DNA of 64,000 bases from Atkinsonella hypoxylon. Taxonomy: Eukaryota > Ascomycota > Sordariomycetes > Hypocreales > Clavicipitaceae. Below the pieces are notes generated by a model that worked only from the letters and a program-made list of their open reading frames with translations, had not been told where the DNA came from and searched no databases. This document shows, piece after piece, positions 22,010 to 35,523 of this stretch (positions are counted from its first letter, which is position 1; each line of letters begins with the position of its first letter). Position numbers and translations under genes: made by a program. The stretch is from assembly GCA_000729835.1 (NCBI GenBank), contig JFHB01000038.1, positions 144,884 through 208,883 on the forward strand, read 5' to 3'.

Positions 22010-25000
22010 AAATTAGCTATTAAAACCCTTAAAATAGCACTAAAAGGAACAGGTAAAGGAAAGAGCATAAGCCCTGAATAGGGTAGTGGTTCTAGTACAC
22101 TAGCTACAGCTGCTACTAGCTTTCCTGGTCCAGTAAGGTCCCCCCCTCAGCTAGTAGATTCCTCTTCTAATGAAGAAGATTATACAGCTAAGAAGGCTCT
22201 AAAGGAAGCTAGATTAGCTTCTAAAAGAGTAGTGCAAGTCTATAATGTGCAAGCTGATCTAAAAGCTTAAATAGATAAGCAATAAGAGACCCTAAATAGA
22301 TTTATTAGGTATAGTGAAGCAAAACAAAGCTAAAATAAAGGTAATATAGCTGATTTACTAAGTAAATTAGATACTATAATTACATCTATAGGTAATCTCT
22401 CTATAGGGTCTCCTAAAGCAGATCCTGTTACTTCTAGGACTTCTAAAGTCTCTTTTAAAGCCCTTAAACCTTCTAGTTCTAATAGTGCTACTTTTCTGCC
22501 TGCTTTTAATGAAGGCACTATAAAAGAGCTAAATAAGAAGGTCCACTTAATTCTAGAGGCTGCTAAGCTAAAAGGCCCTAAAAATTTTAAACAGTAGAAG
22601 TAAGCTTTAACTATTTAATTTAGGGCCCTAGGATTCCCTTAATTTATTAATAATCCTAGTATAGCTAGTACGTTAGTAGATTTAGAGCAAGCTATTATCC
22701 TTATAATTATAAGAGATAGTTGCTAATCTAGACCTTAAGCTGCTATAAGCTAGCATAAGTCCCCTATAGATACCTATAACGTTCTAGTTAGGCAATATTT
22801 GTAGAGTGCTAAAATACAATGTAGTACGCTATATGCTAGTTATTACAACTTATCGTTTTCGAACTATAAGGGATCTTTAGAGGCCTTTAATGCTAAATTT
22901 AATAATTTACTAGCTAGATTATAGCTCTATAGTGTAGCTATTAATTCTATTAACTAGGTAAATTATTATATTAATGCTTTAAAGAAGACCTTCCCTAGCT
23001 AGGCTAAAAGGCAGCAATATTCTATTAGAGTTGCTAGAGCACAAGGTCTATCTGTAAAAATGCTGAATTTACAGTTCCTTATAGCTAACTTATTAGAAGA
23101 ATAAAGAGATAAAAGCTCCTCTATATCTAAGGCTCTTAGTTATAAAGCTTCTAATTCTAATGGTTCTAATAATAAGGCTAATTAAGGAAAGAATCCTCCT
23201 AATTAAAAGAAGAATTCTGATTCTAATTCTAACGATTCTAATGCCTCTAAAGAAAAAGATTAAGATAAAGCCTCTAAGAATAAGAAGAAGTAGAAGGGCC
23301 GAAGAAGAAGTAACAAAAACTCTAGGAATAAGGATAGAGAAGCTGCTTTTGCTATAGGTTGTTATAACCTATCTACTAGTAACTAGGATACTATAGAATC
23401 TAATAATTCTAGCAGTTCTAGTAGTGATGATTCTTACAACTTAGATACAGAATCTACTACTAGTGATACTAGTACTACTAGTAATAATACCCCTTCTTTT
23501 AATTACTCTAACGGAATAATTAAAAACTCCCTACTATACAATACAGGTTCTACCTGTTATATAGTTAACAATAAGGCATTTTTTAGGACTTTTAAGCCTA
23601 TAAAAAAGGGTAAAACCGCGCCTATTGCTACTAGAGAAGGTTCTATTTATCCTAAAGGACAGGGAACTGCTGTATTCTAGGTACTAATTAGTATAAATCC
23701 AGCTAAATACAGGCCTTTAGCTCTAAAGGATGCTCTATATTGCCTAGGTTTAGATACTAACCTAATTAGTAGTCTAAAGCACTATTTAACAGGGGGCACT
23801 CTCCTTAGAAATCAGCTATTTCTAGCTGATAGAAGCTGCTGTAGGCTTCTAAATCCTAAAAAGCATAGTTTCTTCTTACAGCTTAAGGGGCAAGAGACCC
23901 CTAGAGTGTGTAAAAACTACGCTAATCTCTCTTATATAGGATTTCTAGCTAGCAATAGTTATAATAGCGGTTATAATACTAGTTATTCTATAGAGGTTTA
24001 AATCCCTTAACAGCCTAGTTTTAATCCAGAGGAATATAGCTAAATCGAGGAATTATCTAACTTTAAAGAAGAAGAAGTAGATAATACTAATAACAATGCT
24101 ATAGAGCTATTAGCCCTAGTTCCTAAACGGGCTCCTAGTTTAATTCCTTCTAATAACAGGGATTTAGAAGGTCTAAATCCTAAGTTGCTAGATATTGGAG
24201 GAAGTAGCCGTCTAGATCCCTTAAACGAGGCCTGTAGTTCTTAAGAGATCTAGCAAGATAGAGAGCAACAGGAAGCTAGCTCTAATAATAATTCTAGTAG
24301 TAATCCTACTGCTTCTTCTTCCTATAAGAAGCTCCTAGAATTAGCTGCTACTTAGCACGTTAGATTAGGGCATATAGGACTCCCTTTACTAAAGAAGACT
24401 GCTTCTATTACTAAAGGTATTCCTAATTTTATAAAAATCAAGGAAAAGGATTTTAACTGCCTAGCTTGCAACTAAGCTAAAGCTGTTAGAAGACCTAGTA
24501 AGCATACTATTCCTAACCCCTCTAGATATTTAGATATTATAGAGGGAGATACTGTTAAAATAGAGCCTATACTGCACAATAAGAGGCCTCTAGTTCTTTT
24601 TCTAATTAATAGAAAATTACAGTATAAGTGGTCTTTTAATCTAGCTAATAAAGAGGGTTTTACTCTCTATAGCTGCATTAAAGGCTTCTTTAAGGAATTA
24701 AAAAACTAGTATAACTGCTACCCTAAACACCTTTATTTTAATAGTAGTATAGAAATCGATACTAGGTTGTAAGCTTAGCTATCTTCTAAGGGTATTTGCT
24801 TTAGCACCTCTTGTCCCTATATTTACAAACAGAATAGGCTAATAGAGAGAGCTATAAGGGTACTTCTAGACCGTTTATGTGCTACCCTACAGTAGTTACA
24901 ATTACCTCTATATCTATAGTCTTACATCCTTCCTGCTATAGTGGATTTAGTTAATACTACTGCGAATAGTACTAAACTACTAAGTCCTAAACAGCTATAT

Positions 25001-27245
25001 CTAGCTGATTTAAAGCCTTCTAAGACCTATAAGCCTGATTTTTCAAAAATTAGAGCTATAGGCTCCTATTGCGAAGTTCTAATCCTATTAGAACAGAGAT
25101 CTAGGTTGCAGAAGCTAGCTAAAAGAACTATTCCTAGTAGACTTTTAGCTACACTAGGTTCTAATATATATCTAATATATATCCCCTCTAAACAAGCTAT
25201 TATTAAGACTAGCTTCGTTAAAATTATAGAAGGAATAGGCCCTATTTCTTAGGGCATCCCTAAGGTTCCTATTAGTTCTATAGTGAATAATCCTTTAGAG
25301 GGAGAAATCGATAAATTAGTGGATAATTATACCCCTAAGTATCCTTATTCTAGTTATCTAGATGTGCTAAATTATCCACTAGAACCTGTAGATCAAGCTC
25401 TTCTACTAAGCAACCCTATAGAAGCTGTAGAGGCCCCTAAAGCCCCTATACCTATAGAAACACCTATAGAAGCTACTATAGAAGCTGAGGCTGATGCTAA
25501 TGCTATAGATTTAGATAGAGATATATTTTCCTTAATTAAGGATCTATACTTTAAGGTAAGGACTAAAGCAGCTATTACTTCTAATAGTAAGGATAAACTT
25601 CCTAATACGTAGAAGTAAGCCCTAAAAAGCTCTGCTAAGCAGCATTAGATAGAAGCTACCTATAGCGAATTTAAGCAGCTATTAGCTGCTAAAACCTTTA
25701 AATTTATAGGGAAAGACTAAGTACCTAAGGGCTAAAGAGTTCTAAAGAATAGGCTTATTTATAGGCTAAAAAAGGATAAAGAAAATAATCCTATAAAATA
25801 TAAGGCCTACCTTATTGCTAAGGGATTTATATAAATAGAAGGTTAAGATTACCTAGAGACCTTTACTGCAACTAGTATTCCTCCTAGCTAGCGTATATTA
25901 TTAGCTCTTGCAGCTTTTAACAACTAGGAATTTAAGTAAATCGATTTTATAGGAGCGTTTTTAAATAGCAAGCTAAAAGAAGCTATTTATATAGAAATCC
26001 TAGATAGATTCGTTGAATTTGCAGAAGTAACGCTATTAGTAGCTAAGCTACTAAAAAGCTGTAATTATAAGCCCTCTAAAGAGCAAGTAATTAAGCTAGA
26101 AAAATCCCTCTATAGTTTAAAGCAAAGTCCTAGAGAATAGCAGCAAATTCTAACAGAATTACTTTAAAAGTATAGATTTAAACCTCTTATATTAGACCCA
26201 GCAGTCTTTTATAACCTAGCTACATCTATATATATTGCTACTTACGTAGATAACTGTCTTCTAATTGGTCTAAATCTAAGCTATATTAATAAGCTAAAGA
26301 AGCTATTATATAAAGCTTATCTAATAGAAGATAGAGAACTAGCAGAATTCTTTCTAGGTGTATAAATTACCTGCAATAGGTCTAAAAGGTCTATTAAAAT
26401 CCACTAATCTTAATACATCCTTAAAGCCCTAGAAAGATTTAAAATGCTAAATGCTAAGCTAGCTTCTATCCCTATACAGCCGGGAATTCTAAAGTAACTA
26501 GTTACAAAACTTCTCTCTAAATCTAACTATAAGCTTTATTAGAGCATAATAGGTACTATAATGTATCTTATGTTGCTAACTAGGGCTAATATTGCTTTTT
26601 CCGTTCAGTAGCTGTCAACCTTCCTAGCTAAGCCCTATATAGAGCACCTAAACGCCTCTAAGCACCTCCTAAGGTACTTAAGTGGTACTAGAAGCTTTGC
26701 CATTATTTATAAGTATTCTATACCACTAGGGTCTTCTTCTAAAGCCTTTAATAACTCTATTAATTGCAAAGAAGTACTTAAGACCCTCCTTAGTTATTGC
26801 AATAGCGATTTTACTGGTGATAAAGTCTCTTCTAAATTAACCTATACTTATCTATATAAGCTAGCTAGTGGACCTATTAGCTGGAAATTAAAGAAAGCTA
26901 GTACTATTGCTCTTTCTACATTAGAAGCAGAGTTTAATGCATTATCTAAAGCTATTAGGGAATTAGAGTAGCTCTACAGCCTTTTTAAGGAGATAAAGCT
27001 GCCTTTAACCCCTCCTATTCCTATTAAGTGTAATAATTAAGGCGCTATAGTTACTGCTTACAACCTAACGTTGTATAGTAGAACTAAGTACACCCTTTTA
27101 AAGTTTAACTGCATTAGGGAAAAGATTCGTAAAGGTATAGCTAAGGTTAGTTATATTAATATAAATTAGATGCTAGCAGATAGCCTAACTAAGCCTCTTG
27201 CTATTTAAAAGCATTAACAATTTATTAAGTTACTAGAGCTTTCTA
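22010..27245 (+). pseudogene. Copia-A gag-pol relic, copy 1
   Basis: Gag runs from about 22010 to 23400 in one followable frame with a Lys/Arg/Asn-rich end. Protease-like LLYNTGSTCYIVNN lies near 23530. The integrase zinc region, HVRLGHIGLPLL with CLACNQAK, lies at about 24357-24480 (Q is a stop). Two integrase stretches remain open, 24941-25252 (103 codons) and 25283-25612 (109 codons). Reverse transcriptase begins near 25650; KLEKSLYSLKQSPRE is at about 26095-26140 and the catalytic box at 26243-26254 reads YVDN instead of YVDD. RNase H and its end, ADSLTKPLAI, lie at 26800-27210. About 5 kb can be followed with hardly any frameshift; breaks are almost all TAA or TAG at Gln or Trp positions. 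Confidence 0.9.
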
Positions 27246-27500
27246 GCTAGCTTATAAAAGCAATAAAAACACTTAAAAAATCGAAAAGCAACGAAAAAAC
27301 AGTTAAAAATTGAAAATAACAAAAACAATTAACAATAACTAGTTATATTTAACTATAACTACCCTAGATTTACTGGAATTAGTTATATTATTTAGTTCTA
27401 TTATTAGTACTGTATTTCGTTAGTTAATTCTAACTTAGATATCCTTTAAAGGAGCTAAGTTGCTTATAGAACTAGTTACTTCTTATATTTCTAGAGAGAG

Positions 27501-28204
27501 TGTTAAAAATAAGCTATTCTGTATAGCCTATTTTTATGCTTGCTAGTTGCCTGTTAGTTGCTCTATTACGTAACCCTAACTAGGTCTTGTTACGTTAATT
27601 TTTAGTAGAGATATTGCTGTTACTAGATGTAAAACATCTAGAATTGACTAAGGCAAAGTTGCCTAACCTATAGTTAACTTTAATAGCGATTTTCTCTACA
27701 ACTAGCAATAGTAGAAATTTAAGAAGTATACCATTTAAAAGCTAAGAATTAGGGCTATTTAATAGTATAATTGTTAAATAGAGTTGCTTATAAGGGTTGC
27801 TTATTATTAGTGGAATTTGTTAAATTGTGCATATAAGCGTCTCGTTTGTATAGCTATAAGTCGATTTTTTTGTTTTTATATAGTAAATCTTTTTACAGAA
27901 ATTATAAAGTAGCTTATAAGCCCCTTCTAGCAACTACAGCCTGCTAATATAGTTAGTAGGTCTATAAGGGACTAGAAAGATTTAAGATCCTACTCTTACT
28001 AAGTTTGTTACAGCGCTCTTAATATAAAGATACCACTATTACAGTTATCTATTGCCTCTACGTGATCTATACTATACACTACAGCTTGATTTAGGCCGCT
28101 GCTGCTTCCACTACGTGATAATTGCTAGGAGCAATTACAGATGCTAAATATAAGAGACCACTACCCTCTTCTATCTAGTCCTGTAATCCCTATTATTTTC
28201 AATA
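27501..28204 (+). repeat. 3' LTR of Copia-A copy 1
   Basis: 704 bp, from TGTTAAAAATAAGCTATTC to TTTTCAATA. A purine tract (AGAGAGAG) lies directly before it at 27492-27500. It agrees in length with the split LTR at 11582-20375. Confidence 0.92.
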
Positions 28205-30998
28205 CTTATAACTAAGAGCCTTAGATATAGAGGAGCTTTTATCTCTTTATTCTTCTAATAAATTAGCTATAAGGAACTGTAAATTAAGCATTTTTACAGA
28301 AAGACCTTATGCTCTAGCAGCTCTAATAGAATATTGCTATCTTTCAGCCCAGCTAGGGAAGGTCTTCTTTAAAGCATCAATATAATGATTTACCTAGTTA
28401 ATAGAATTAATAGCTACACTATAGAGCTGTAATCTAGCTAGTAAATTATTAAATTCAGCATTAAAGGCCTCTAAAGATCCCTTATAGTTCAAAAACGATA
28501 AGTTGTAATAACTAGCATATAGCGTACTATATTGTATTTTAGCACTCTATAAATACTGCTTAACTAGAACGTTATAGGCATCTACAGGGGACTTATGCTA
28601 GCTTATAGCAGCTTAAGGTCTAGATTAGCAACTATCTCTTATAATTATAAGGATAATAGCTTGCTCTAAATCTACTAAAGTACTAGCTATACTAGGATTA
28701 TTAATAAATTAAGGGAATCCTAGGGCTCTAAATTAAATAGTTAAAGCTTACTTCTACTGTTCAAAATTTTTAGGGCCTTTTAGCTTAGCAGCCTCTAGAA
28801 TAGAGTAGACCTTCTAATTTAGCTCTTTTATAGTGCCTTTATTAAAAGCAGGCAGAAAAGTAGCACTATTAGAACTAGAAGGTTTAGGGGCTTTAAAAGA
28901 GACTTTAGAAGCTCTTTTAGAAGTAACAGGATCTACTACCTTAGAGGGAGACCCTATAGAGAGATTACCTATAGATATAATTATAGTATTTAATTTACTT
29001 AGTAAATTAGCTATATTACCTTTATTTTAGCTTTATTTTGCTTTACTATACCTAATAAATCTATTTAGGGTCTCTTATTGCTTATCTATTTAAGCTTTTA
29101 GATTAGCTTATACATTATAGACTTACACTACTCTTTTAGAAGCTAATCTAGCTTCTTTTAGAGCCTTCTTAGCAGTATAATCTTCTTTATTAGAAGAGGA
29201 ATCTACTAGCTAAGGGGGGGACCTTACTGGACTAAGAAAGCTAGTAGCAGCAGCTAGATTAGCTAGTATACTAGAACTACTACCCTATTTAGGGCTTATG
29301 CTCTTTCCCTTGCCTGTTCCTTTTAGTGCTATTTTAAGGGTTTAAAAAGTAGCTAATTTAACGCTCTTTTATAGCTAATTATAGCTAAATTACAGTGGAA
29401 ATAGTAGTAAATAACAGTAATAACCTCTACTAGATATTAATAGATTGCTCTATTATAGGCCTAGAAGTGCCTTATATCTTAAGAAATTATACTAAGATTT
29501 TTCTCCGATTTCTTTCGTAACAGGTATAACAGGCTCTAAGGCTGCGTTGTATTGCGATCTATATGCGCATACAATTTGTATAGCAGACCAGATTGACAAG
29601 CGGTCGCAAGAGGTATAAAACACAGTTCTAGCTATTTTTAGCCAAAAAATTCAGGAGATTCTTCTCTAATTAGGTTCCAACAAATTAGTAGAGACCTAGG
29701 TATAGCTAATTTAGGAATATCTAGTTAATTCCTACTTTAAAATCCCAACCAGTAGGATTACTATACAAATTAATTCTACAACTAAAAATATAGGAATATT
29801 TGCGATAAGAGCTGTTAGGCATGCACTACAAATTGTAGTATAGCCACTAACAGAGATGCACAGGGTGCACAATATACAAGATAACAGCACAACAAGCGAT
29901 ACAGTGCAGCGCTGAGCTTATTTTTTAATAGAAATAATTAATTAGGCAGTGCCTAATAAAACGATTCGCAGTACAAATGTAATGTGTGTAGATATATATA
30001 TTTTGATGTTGCGCAACGATAGAACCTAGCTATTAAGAATAGCTTCAAAAGTGTGTATGCATAGGGTACATAGAGTGCAGGAGGCACAGGGTGGGCAGAA
30101 TAAAAACACTAGTATAGTGGCTAGCGATGTATGTGCAGCAGGTATTAATAGCTTCCAGCAAGCTACTAATTTTTTTTAGCAGCGATAGCTGCTAGCGCAG
30201 GTCTTAATATAGCTTCTAGTGGGTAATACAGTACACAATAGTAGATTTTCAGCGGGCTAACAGCTTGCAGATAGGTCTTCTGGGCTTATAACCTATTGAA
30301 AATAATAGAGATTACAGGACTAGATATCTAAGAGAGTAGTGGTCTCTTAGATTTAGCACCTATAATTGCTCTTAGCAATTATTACGTAGTGGAAGCAGCA
30401 GCGGCCTAAATTAAGCTGTAGTATATAGTATAGATTACGTAGAGGCAATAGATAACTATAATAGTAGTATCTTTATATTAAGAGCGCTGTAACAAATAAG
30501 TAAGAGTAGGATCTTAAATCTTTCTAGTCCCTTATAGACCTACTAATTATATTAGTAGGCTGTAGTTGCTAGAAGAGGCTTATAGGCTACTTTATAATTT
30601 CTGCAAAAAGATTTACTATATAAAAACAAAAAAATCGACTTACAGCTATACAAACGAGATGCCTATATGTACAATTTAACAAATTCCACTAATAATAAGC
30701 AACCCTTATAAGTAACTCTATCTATTAATTATACTATTAGATAGCCCTAATTCTTAGCTTTTAAATAGTATACTTCCTGAATTTCTACTATTACTAGTTG
30801 TAGAGAAAATCGCAGTTAAAGTTAACTATAGGTTAGGCAACTTTGCCTTAGTCGATTCTAGATGTTTTACATCTAGTAACAGCAATATCTCTACTAAAAA
30901 TCAACGTAACAAGACCTAGTTAGGGTCACGTGATAGAGCAACTAACAGGCAACTAGCAAGCATAAAAATAGGCTATACAGGGTAGCCTATTTTTAACA
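28205..30998 (-). mobile_element. Copia-A copy 2, minus strand: 5' LTR, leader and part of gag only
   Basis: The 5' LTR is 30294-30998 (705 bp, reversed). Then, reading leftwards, come the primer-binding site, the leader (about 29370-30280) and about 1.2 kb of gag, ending abruptly at 28205 against the 3' LTR of copy 1. The gag text is the reverse complement of 22010-23160 with transitions. The rest of gag, pol and the 3' LTR are absent to the left. The right flank at 30999 is Gypsy-B interior, so this copy had inserted into a Gypsy-B element. Confidence 0.88.
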
Positions 30999-33807
30999 CT
31001 TATATATATAGTTTTTCCTAGAACCCTTTATATAAATAAGGATATTATTTAAATAAGTAGTTATATAATCTCTAAGGGCCTCTTTTAGTACACTATTAAT
31101 ATATTGTTAAAATATAGCTAGAGCCTTTACTAACCTAAAGGGGTAAACTAACTACTTAAAGAGGCTAAACTAGGTGTAAAACGCTATAAAGTGCTTCTTG
31201 CTGTTTACTATCTAGATTCTATAGAAGGCTAACTATATATTTAGCTTAGTAAACTAATATACCTTTAATAATAACTTAAGCGTTTTCTTTATTAAGAGAA
31301 GTAGGTAATAGTTCTATTTTATAATCTTATTAAGAGCTTAATAATTAATATAGAATTACTATTCTTTACTTAGCTTTTTAGCTAAAAGAATAAGTACTAC
31401 TGCTAAAAAGGAGCTAGCTTAAATCTATTCTTTATCTATTAGGTCTATTACTTACTTTCTAATTTTTAATAAATAGTTCTACAGTATATTATACAGTAAA
31501 GCCTATAGTAGTAACAGTAAGGAGCTATTTAGCTGCTGTTTTAGCCTAATATAGTAATCTAGCCTCTCTCTATATAGTAAAAGGCCTTAAGCTTTCTTTT
31601 CTTTAAAAAGATTATAAAAATCCTTTAATTTAAGTAGTAGTATTAATAGATTAAGGCCTTCTAAAGAGATTTACAATAATAATATAGAGGTAATTTCCTA
31701 AAGGCTTATAGCAATAAAATATATAGTAACCTTCTAGCTCTTACTTTATTTTATTAAAGCGCTATAAACTACTGTTAATATTAGTTTTATTAGGTTCTTA
31801 ACGCTTTAAGAGCTTACTGCTTAAATTATAAAGCCTTTAGCCTTACCTACTAATAAGCTCTAGCTAGTAGCGTTAAGAATAACTTTATTATAGGCTAACT
31901 ATAAACTTCTAAAGATATAATCTTAGGTTAAGCCTAAAATTATATAGGCTACTACTAGGAAGACCTAGCTATTAATATCTACCTATAAGTAAACTAAAGA
32001 AGCAATTAATATACCTCTTTAGTAGCTATTATAGAACTACTATTTAACCTTTACTACTATTTATACTATTCTTTTATGCAGTAGTAGAACTTACTTTAAG
32101 CTAAAGTGTTACACTAAACTCTTACTTATTGCAGTAAAGTAGTTATACTTACTATCTATCTATATATTATAGAATAATAGTTAGTTAAAGAGTATAGAGA
32201 TAAAGAACAGTAATATATCTATTTTCTTAGTTATCTCTCTATATTCTTCTTTTAGCTACCTATTAAGTAAAGGTTGTTATATTATTTATATTGCTTTTAC
32301 CTCTATATTAAGCTTAAGGCTAAGGGTAAGCCTTTTTTTAACTTATTAGAGTTCTTCTTCTATATATTATTTATTGCTGCTATTTATACACTAGTTAACT
32401 CTAGCTTATATTTTGCTAGTTACAATCTATATCCTTAAATATAGTGTTAAAATAACTTATATTAAAGGTATTATCTCTTTTACTAGTATTTTTTAAGTTT
32501 AGCTTTAAATACCTACTTTACTTATAAAGTATCCTTATTTAGTTATTTTACTTTAGATTTCTTTACGCTCTTTTTCTATCTCTATTAAGTTTCTATAGTA
32601 TTAACTTTAGTTATCTTAATATTACTATTCTAGGGCCCTTTAGAGCTAGGGCTATATTTCTACTAATACTGTTCCTTAATATAATATAACTTAAGGTTTA
32701 GTATAATACTGCAGTAGCGCTTTACTACTTAAAGGTAGTTATAATATAGAATATCTCTCTTTATACTATAATCCCTTATTTCCTTATTAAGCACTATTTA
32801 TAACTTAGCTAACTTTATACTATTGTTTTAGTTAGCTCTTTTTACTAGTATAATTTTCTCCTTAAAATAAATATAGAATTCTATAAACTACTTATTACTA
32901 TTCTATTAAAGCTAATTAAGCTTAATTAAGGCTTAGTTTTATTAGTAAGAATCTATAAAGACTAATTTTAAGTAATTAAGGAATCTCTATATATTGTATT
33001 CTTTTACTTTACCTACTTTATAATAGGTAGCTACTCTTTACTAAACCTTAAGCAATAAGCTTTAGTATAAATAGTACTACTAGTTCTATATTATACCTAT
33101 AAAGGCACTATTAGCCTAAAGCTTTTAGGTAATTGCTATTTACTAGGCCTAAAAGCTCTATTTATTTCTATTATAAGGGTTTACTATAGGTAAAGGCTTT
33201 TATTTAAGTTCCTCTAGCTGCTAGCTTACTACAGCTTAAAGCTGCTTCTTTATTTATATATAGTTTATTATAAAGCGTTATAGTTCCTTTATTTATAGAG
33301 ATTAGCTCTTAACTAATTTATAAAGTACTATAATTTCTACTGCTTTTTAGCTAATTTCTACTGTATTTTTCTCTACCTCTTTATAGAGGTTAAAAGAGTA
33401 CTTAAGCTAGCTAGCTAAGCCCTTATTACTATAACTAAACAATATTATTCTTACTAGTGTTCTATTTATAGAATAATTATAGTATATAATAAACTAGCTT
33501 AGTAGCTGCTACTAACTAGCGTTTATAATAAGAACTATAATTATAGAGAGAAAAGAGAGAAAAGAGAAGGAACTAGAAGCCTCTCTATACTCTTATACTA
33601 TATATTTAGAGGTAGGTCTATCCTCTTAGGGGCCCCTTTTAGTATATACTCTATAGCTAAGGTTCTCTCTCTAGAGCTTAATAAAGTCTAGCTAACCCCT
33701 AGACAAATGCAGCCTGCTTCTATCCCTTTACCTATATAGATCTCTGTCCCTCTTCTGCTGTTCTCCCTCTACTAAAAGACCTAAGCCTAAGGCTCGAGTC
33801 TATAACA
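30999..33807 (-). mobile_element. Gypsy-B copy 2, minus strand: 5' LTR, gag and start of pol
   Basis: The 5' LTR is 33485-33807 (323 bp, reversed; ends CTCGAGTCTATAACA). Reading leftwards the sequence matches 12240 to about 14715 of the complete copy: gag, protease, and reverse transcriptase as far as the catalytic box region. It stops at 30999 where Copia-A copy 2 begins. The rest of pol and the 3' LTR are missing. The right flank at 33808 (TTACC) continues into the D repeat. Confidence 0.87.
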
Positions 33808-35044
33808 TTTACCTAGATTTCTGCTTCTACACTAATAATTCTATAAAGCGTAAAGATAGTAGCTAATACTTTAAGTCCCTTAATTATTGTAAAAGCTAGT
33901 TCTTACTATAAGATTCTATTTAATCTTTTTATATAAGATCTTATAGTATACTAGAAATTCTAGTAAGAACCTCTAAATTATCTAGCAGTAGTAATAATAA
34001 AGAGCTTTATAAATTAATTATAGGCTATAGTAGCACCTTAAACGTTACAATTAAAGACTTCTTTTATATAAAAGGGAGTAGTTTATAATATATAAAAGCC
34101 TAGCTAGGCTTACTTATCTATATTAGAGGATATAAACGCTATTCCCTTACTGCTATTGCTGCTTTAATAGTTCTATTATAGATAATAGAATTACTGTTAA
34201 ACTAAACAGCAGCAATAAATTAATTTTCCTAAAGTTATATAAGTATTTATTTATTAACCTCTATTAACTATTTAATTACTTAATTATAATTACTTAAGGT
34301 AAATTTCTAGGCATTAAGCTTCTTTAAAATAGGAATTCTACTACTAGTTGTCTATAAGTAATATTTTAAGATAAATTGCTTTATAGTATCTACCTAGAGG
34401 TAGCTAAGGTTAAAGCCTATAGTTTTAGCTTTTTTAATAACTATATACTTATTTATAAAACTAAGCTTATTTACTGCTATTATATATAGAACTATTATAA
34501 CCTTATTAGTTCCTTTACAGTAGTTATAAAACTAATTAATAGAGTTATTAGTTATAACTTAGTTATAAAGGTATAGTTTAAATTTATTCCCTAATGTTTA
34601 AGTAATTCTATAGTTACTAAACTAAGTGTAAAGTATATTATATAAGCTGTTACTAATAAGATTAATTAGAAGATATTTAACTAAACAATAAAGCGTTTAT
34701 ATTAAGAAGAATAAATAGATATATCTATATTCCTAGTTGCTCTTTTGCTTATAATATAGTACTAAAATTGCCTAAAATAGGTATAGATACTAAAGGAGCT
34801 GTAAAGTTTATACTTAACTATAAACTGCAGCTTTAAACCTTTTAATTCTACCTTTAGGCTCTATATTAAAGTAATAATAGTATCCCTTTAAGTAATTAAA
34901 GATAAAATAGGTTTAGTAATTATTAAAGAAAAGAAAGCTAGTAATAAGCCTTTATTTACTTATTTTGTTATATAAGGTAGAAGAGTTATAGCTTATATTA
35001 TAATAGTAAGAAATAAGCTAAAAACTATCTTTAATTCTATATAC
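33808..35044 (-). repeat. D repeat copy 1, left fragment
   Basis: 1237 bp that match, in reverse complement, about 44595-45825 (D copy 2). It is interrupted on the left by Gypsy-B copy 2 and on the right by Gypsy-C; it continues at 46775. Stops occur in all frames and I recognise no domain, so the family is not assigned. Confidence 0.7.
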
Positions 35045-35523
35045 TGTGTCGCGGCAGGGTTACCCCCTTGCGCTCTTATATTAGCTTTGCAAGGGATGCT
35101 ACATACAGATTTTTCTCTATAAGAGTGCGCATCGCCTAGACATCTAGATAGTTTAAGCAAGCGCGTAAGCAGCTTCTGCTAATTCTTTTTAGGCTTTTGC
35201 TCTTTTAATTAATTAATATCTTTTGGCCTACTTTAATTTATAACACTTAACGCTTAAGAAATATTACTCTACTAATACTAACACTTTCCTTAACTCTTTA
35301 ATATATTTAGCTCCTTTTGCGTGCGTATAGCTTTTAAGCTGTAATTAATATTTTATTTCTACCTTTTCTAACTATTTAATTTTCTTACCTACTATTGCGT
35401 AATAGTATACACTAATAAATATCTTGCTCTTTACTATTTCTCTTTAATCTTAATATATACTATATTATTACCTACTTTAGTGTAAGCTATATAGTTATTT
35501 AGAGGTTTAGTTTTAAGGCAATA
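35045..35523 (+). repeat. 5' LTR of Gypsy-C
   Basis: 479 bp. The first ~130 bp keep many G and C (CGCGGCAGGG, CTTGCGCTC, GTGCGCATCGCC); the inner part is strongly AT-rich. It is the same length as the 3' LTR. Confidence 0.9.

Larger units (their letters stand above)
20382..28204 (+). mobile_element. Full-length Ty1/copia retrotransposon, Copia-A copy 1 (7823 bp)
   Basis: LTRs lie at 20382-21076 (695 bp) and 27501-28204 (704 bp). They start TGTTAAAAATAAGC and end TTTT(C/T)AATA. Between them are a primer-binding site, a leader of about 0.9 kb, gag, and one continuous pol with protease, integrase, reverse transcriptase and RNase H in copia order. The left flank is another Copia-A LTR plus GGTTAT, and the right flank is the interior of a minus-strand Copia-A copy. 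The 5 bp flanks GTTAT and CTTAT differ at one base by a transversion, so a true target-site duplication is doubtful. Confidence 0.92.

Noticed and set aside
22330..22518. Similar antisense frames of about 60 codons at 22330-22518, 28833-29030 and 54236-54433
   Set aside because: They are the reverse strand of the same gag segment in three Copia-A copies. Their similarity follows from copy identity, and the sense strand reads as gag.
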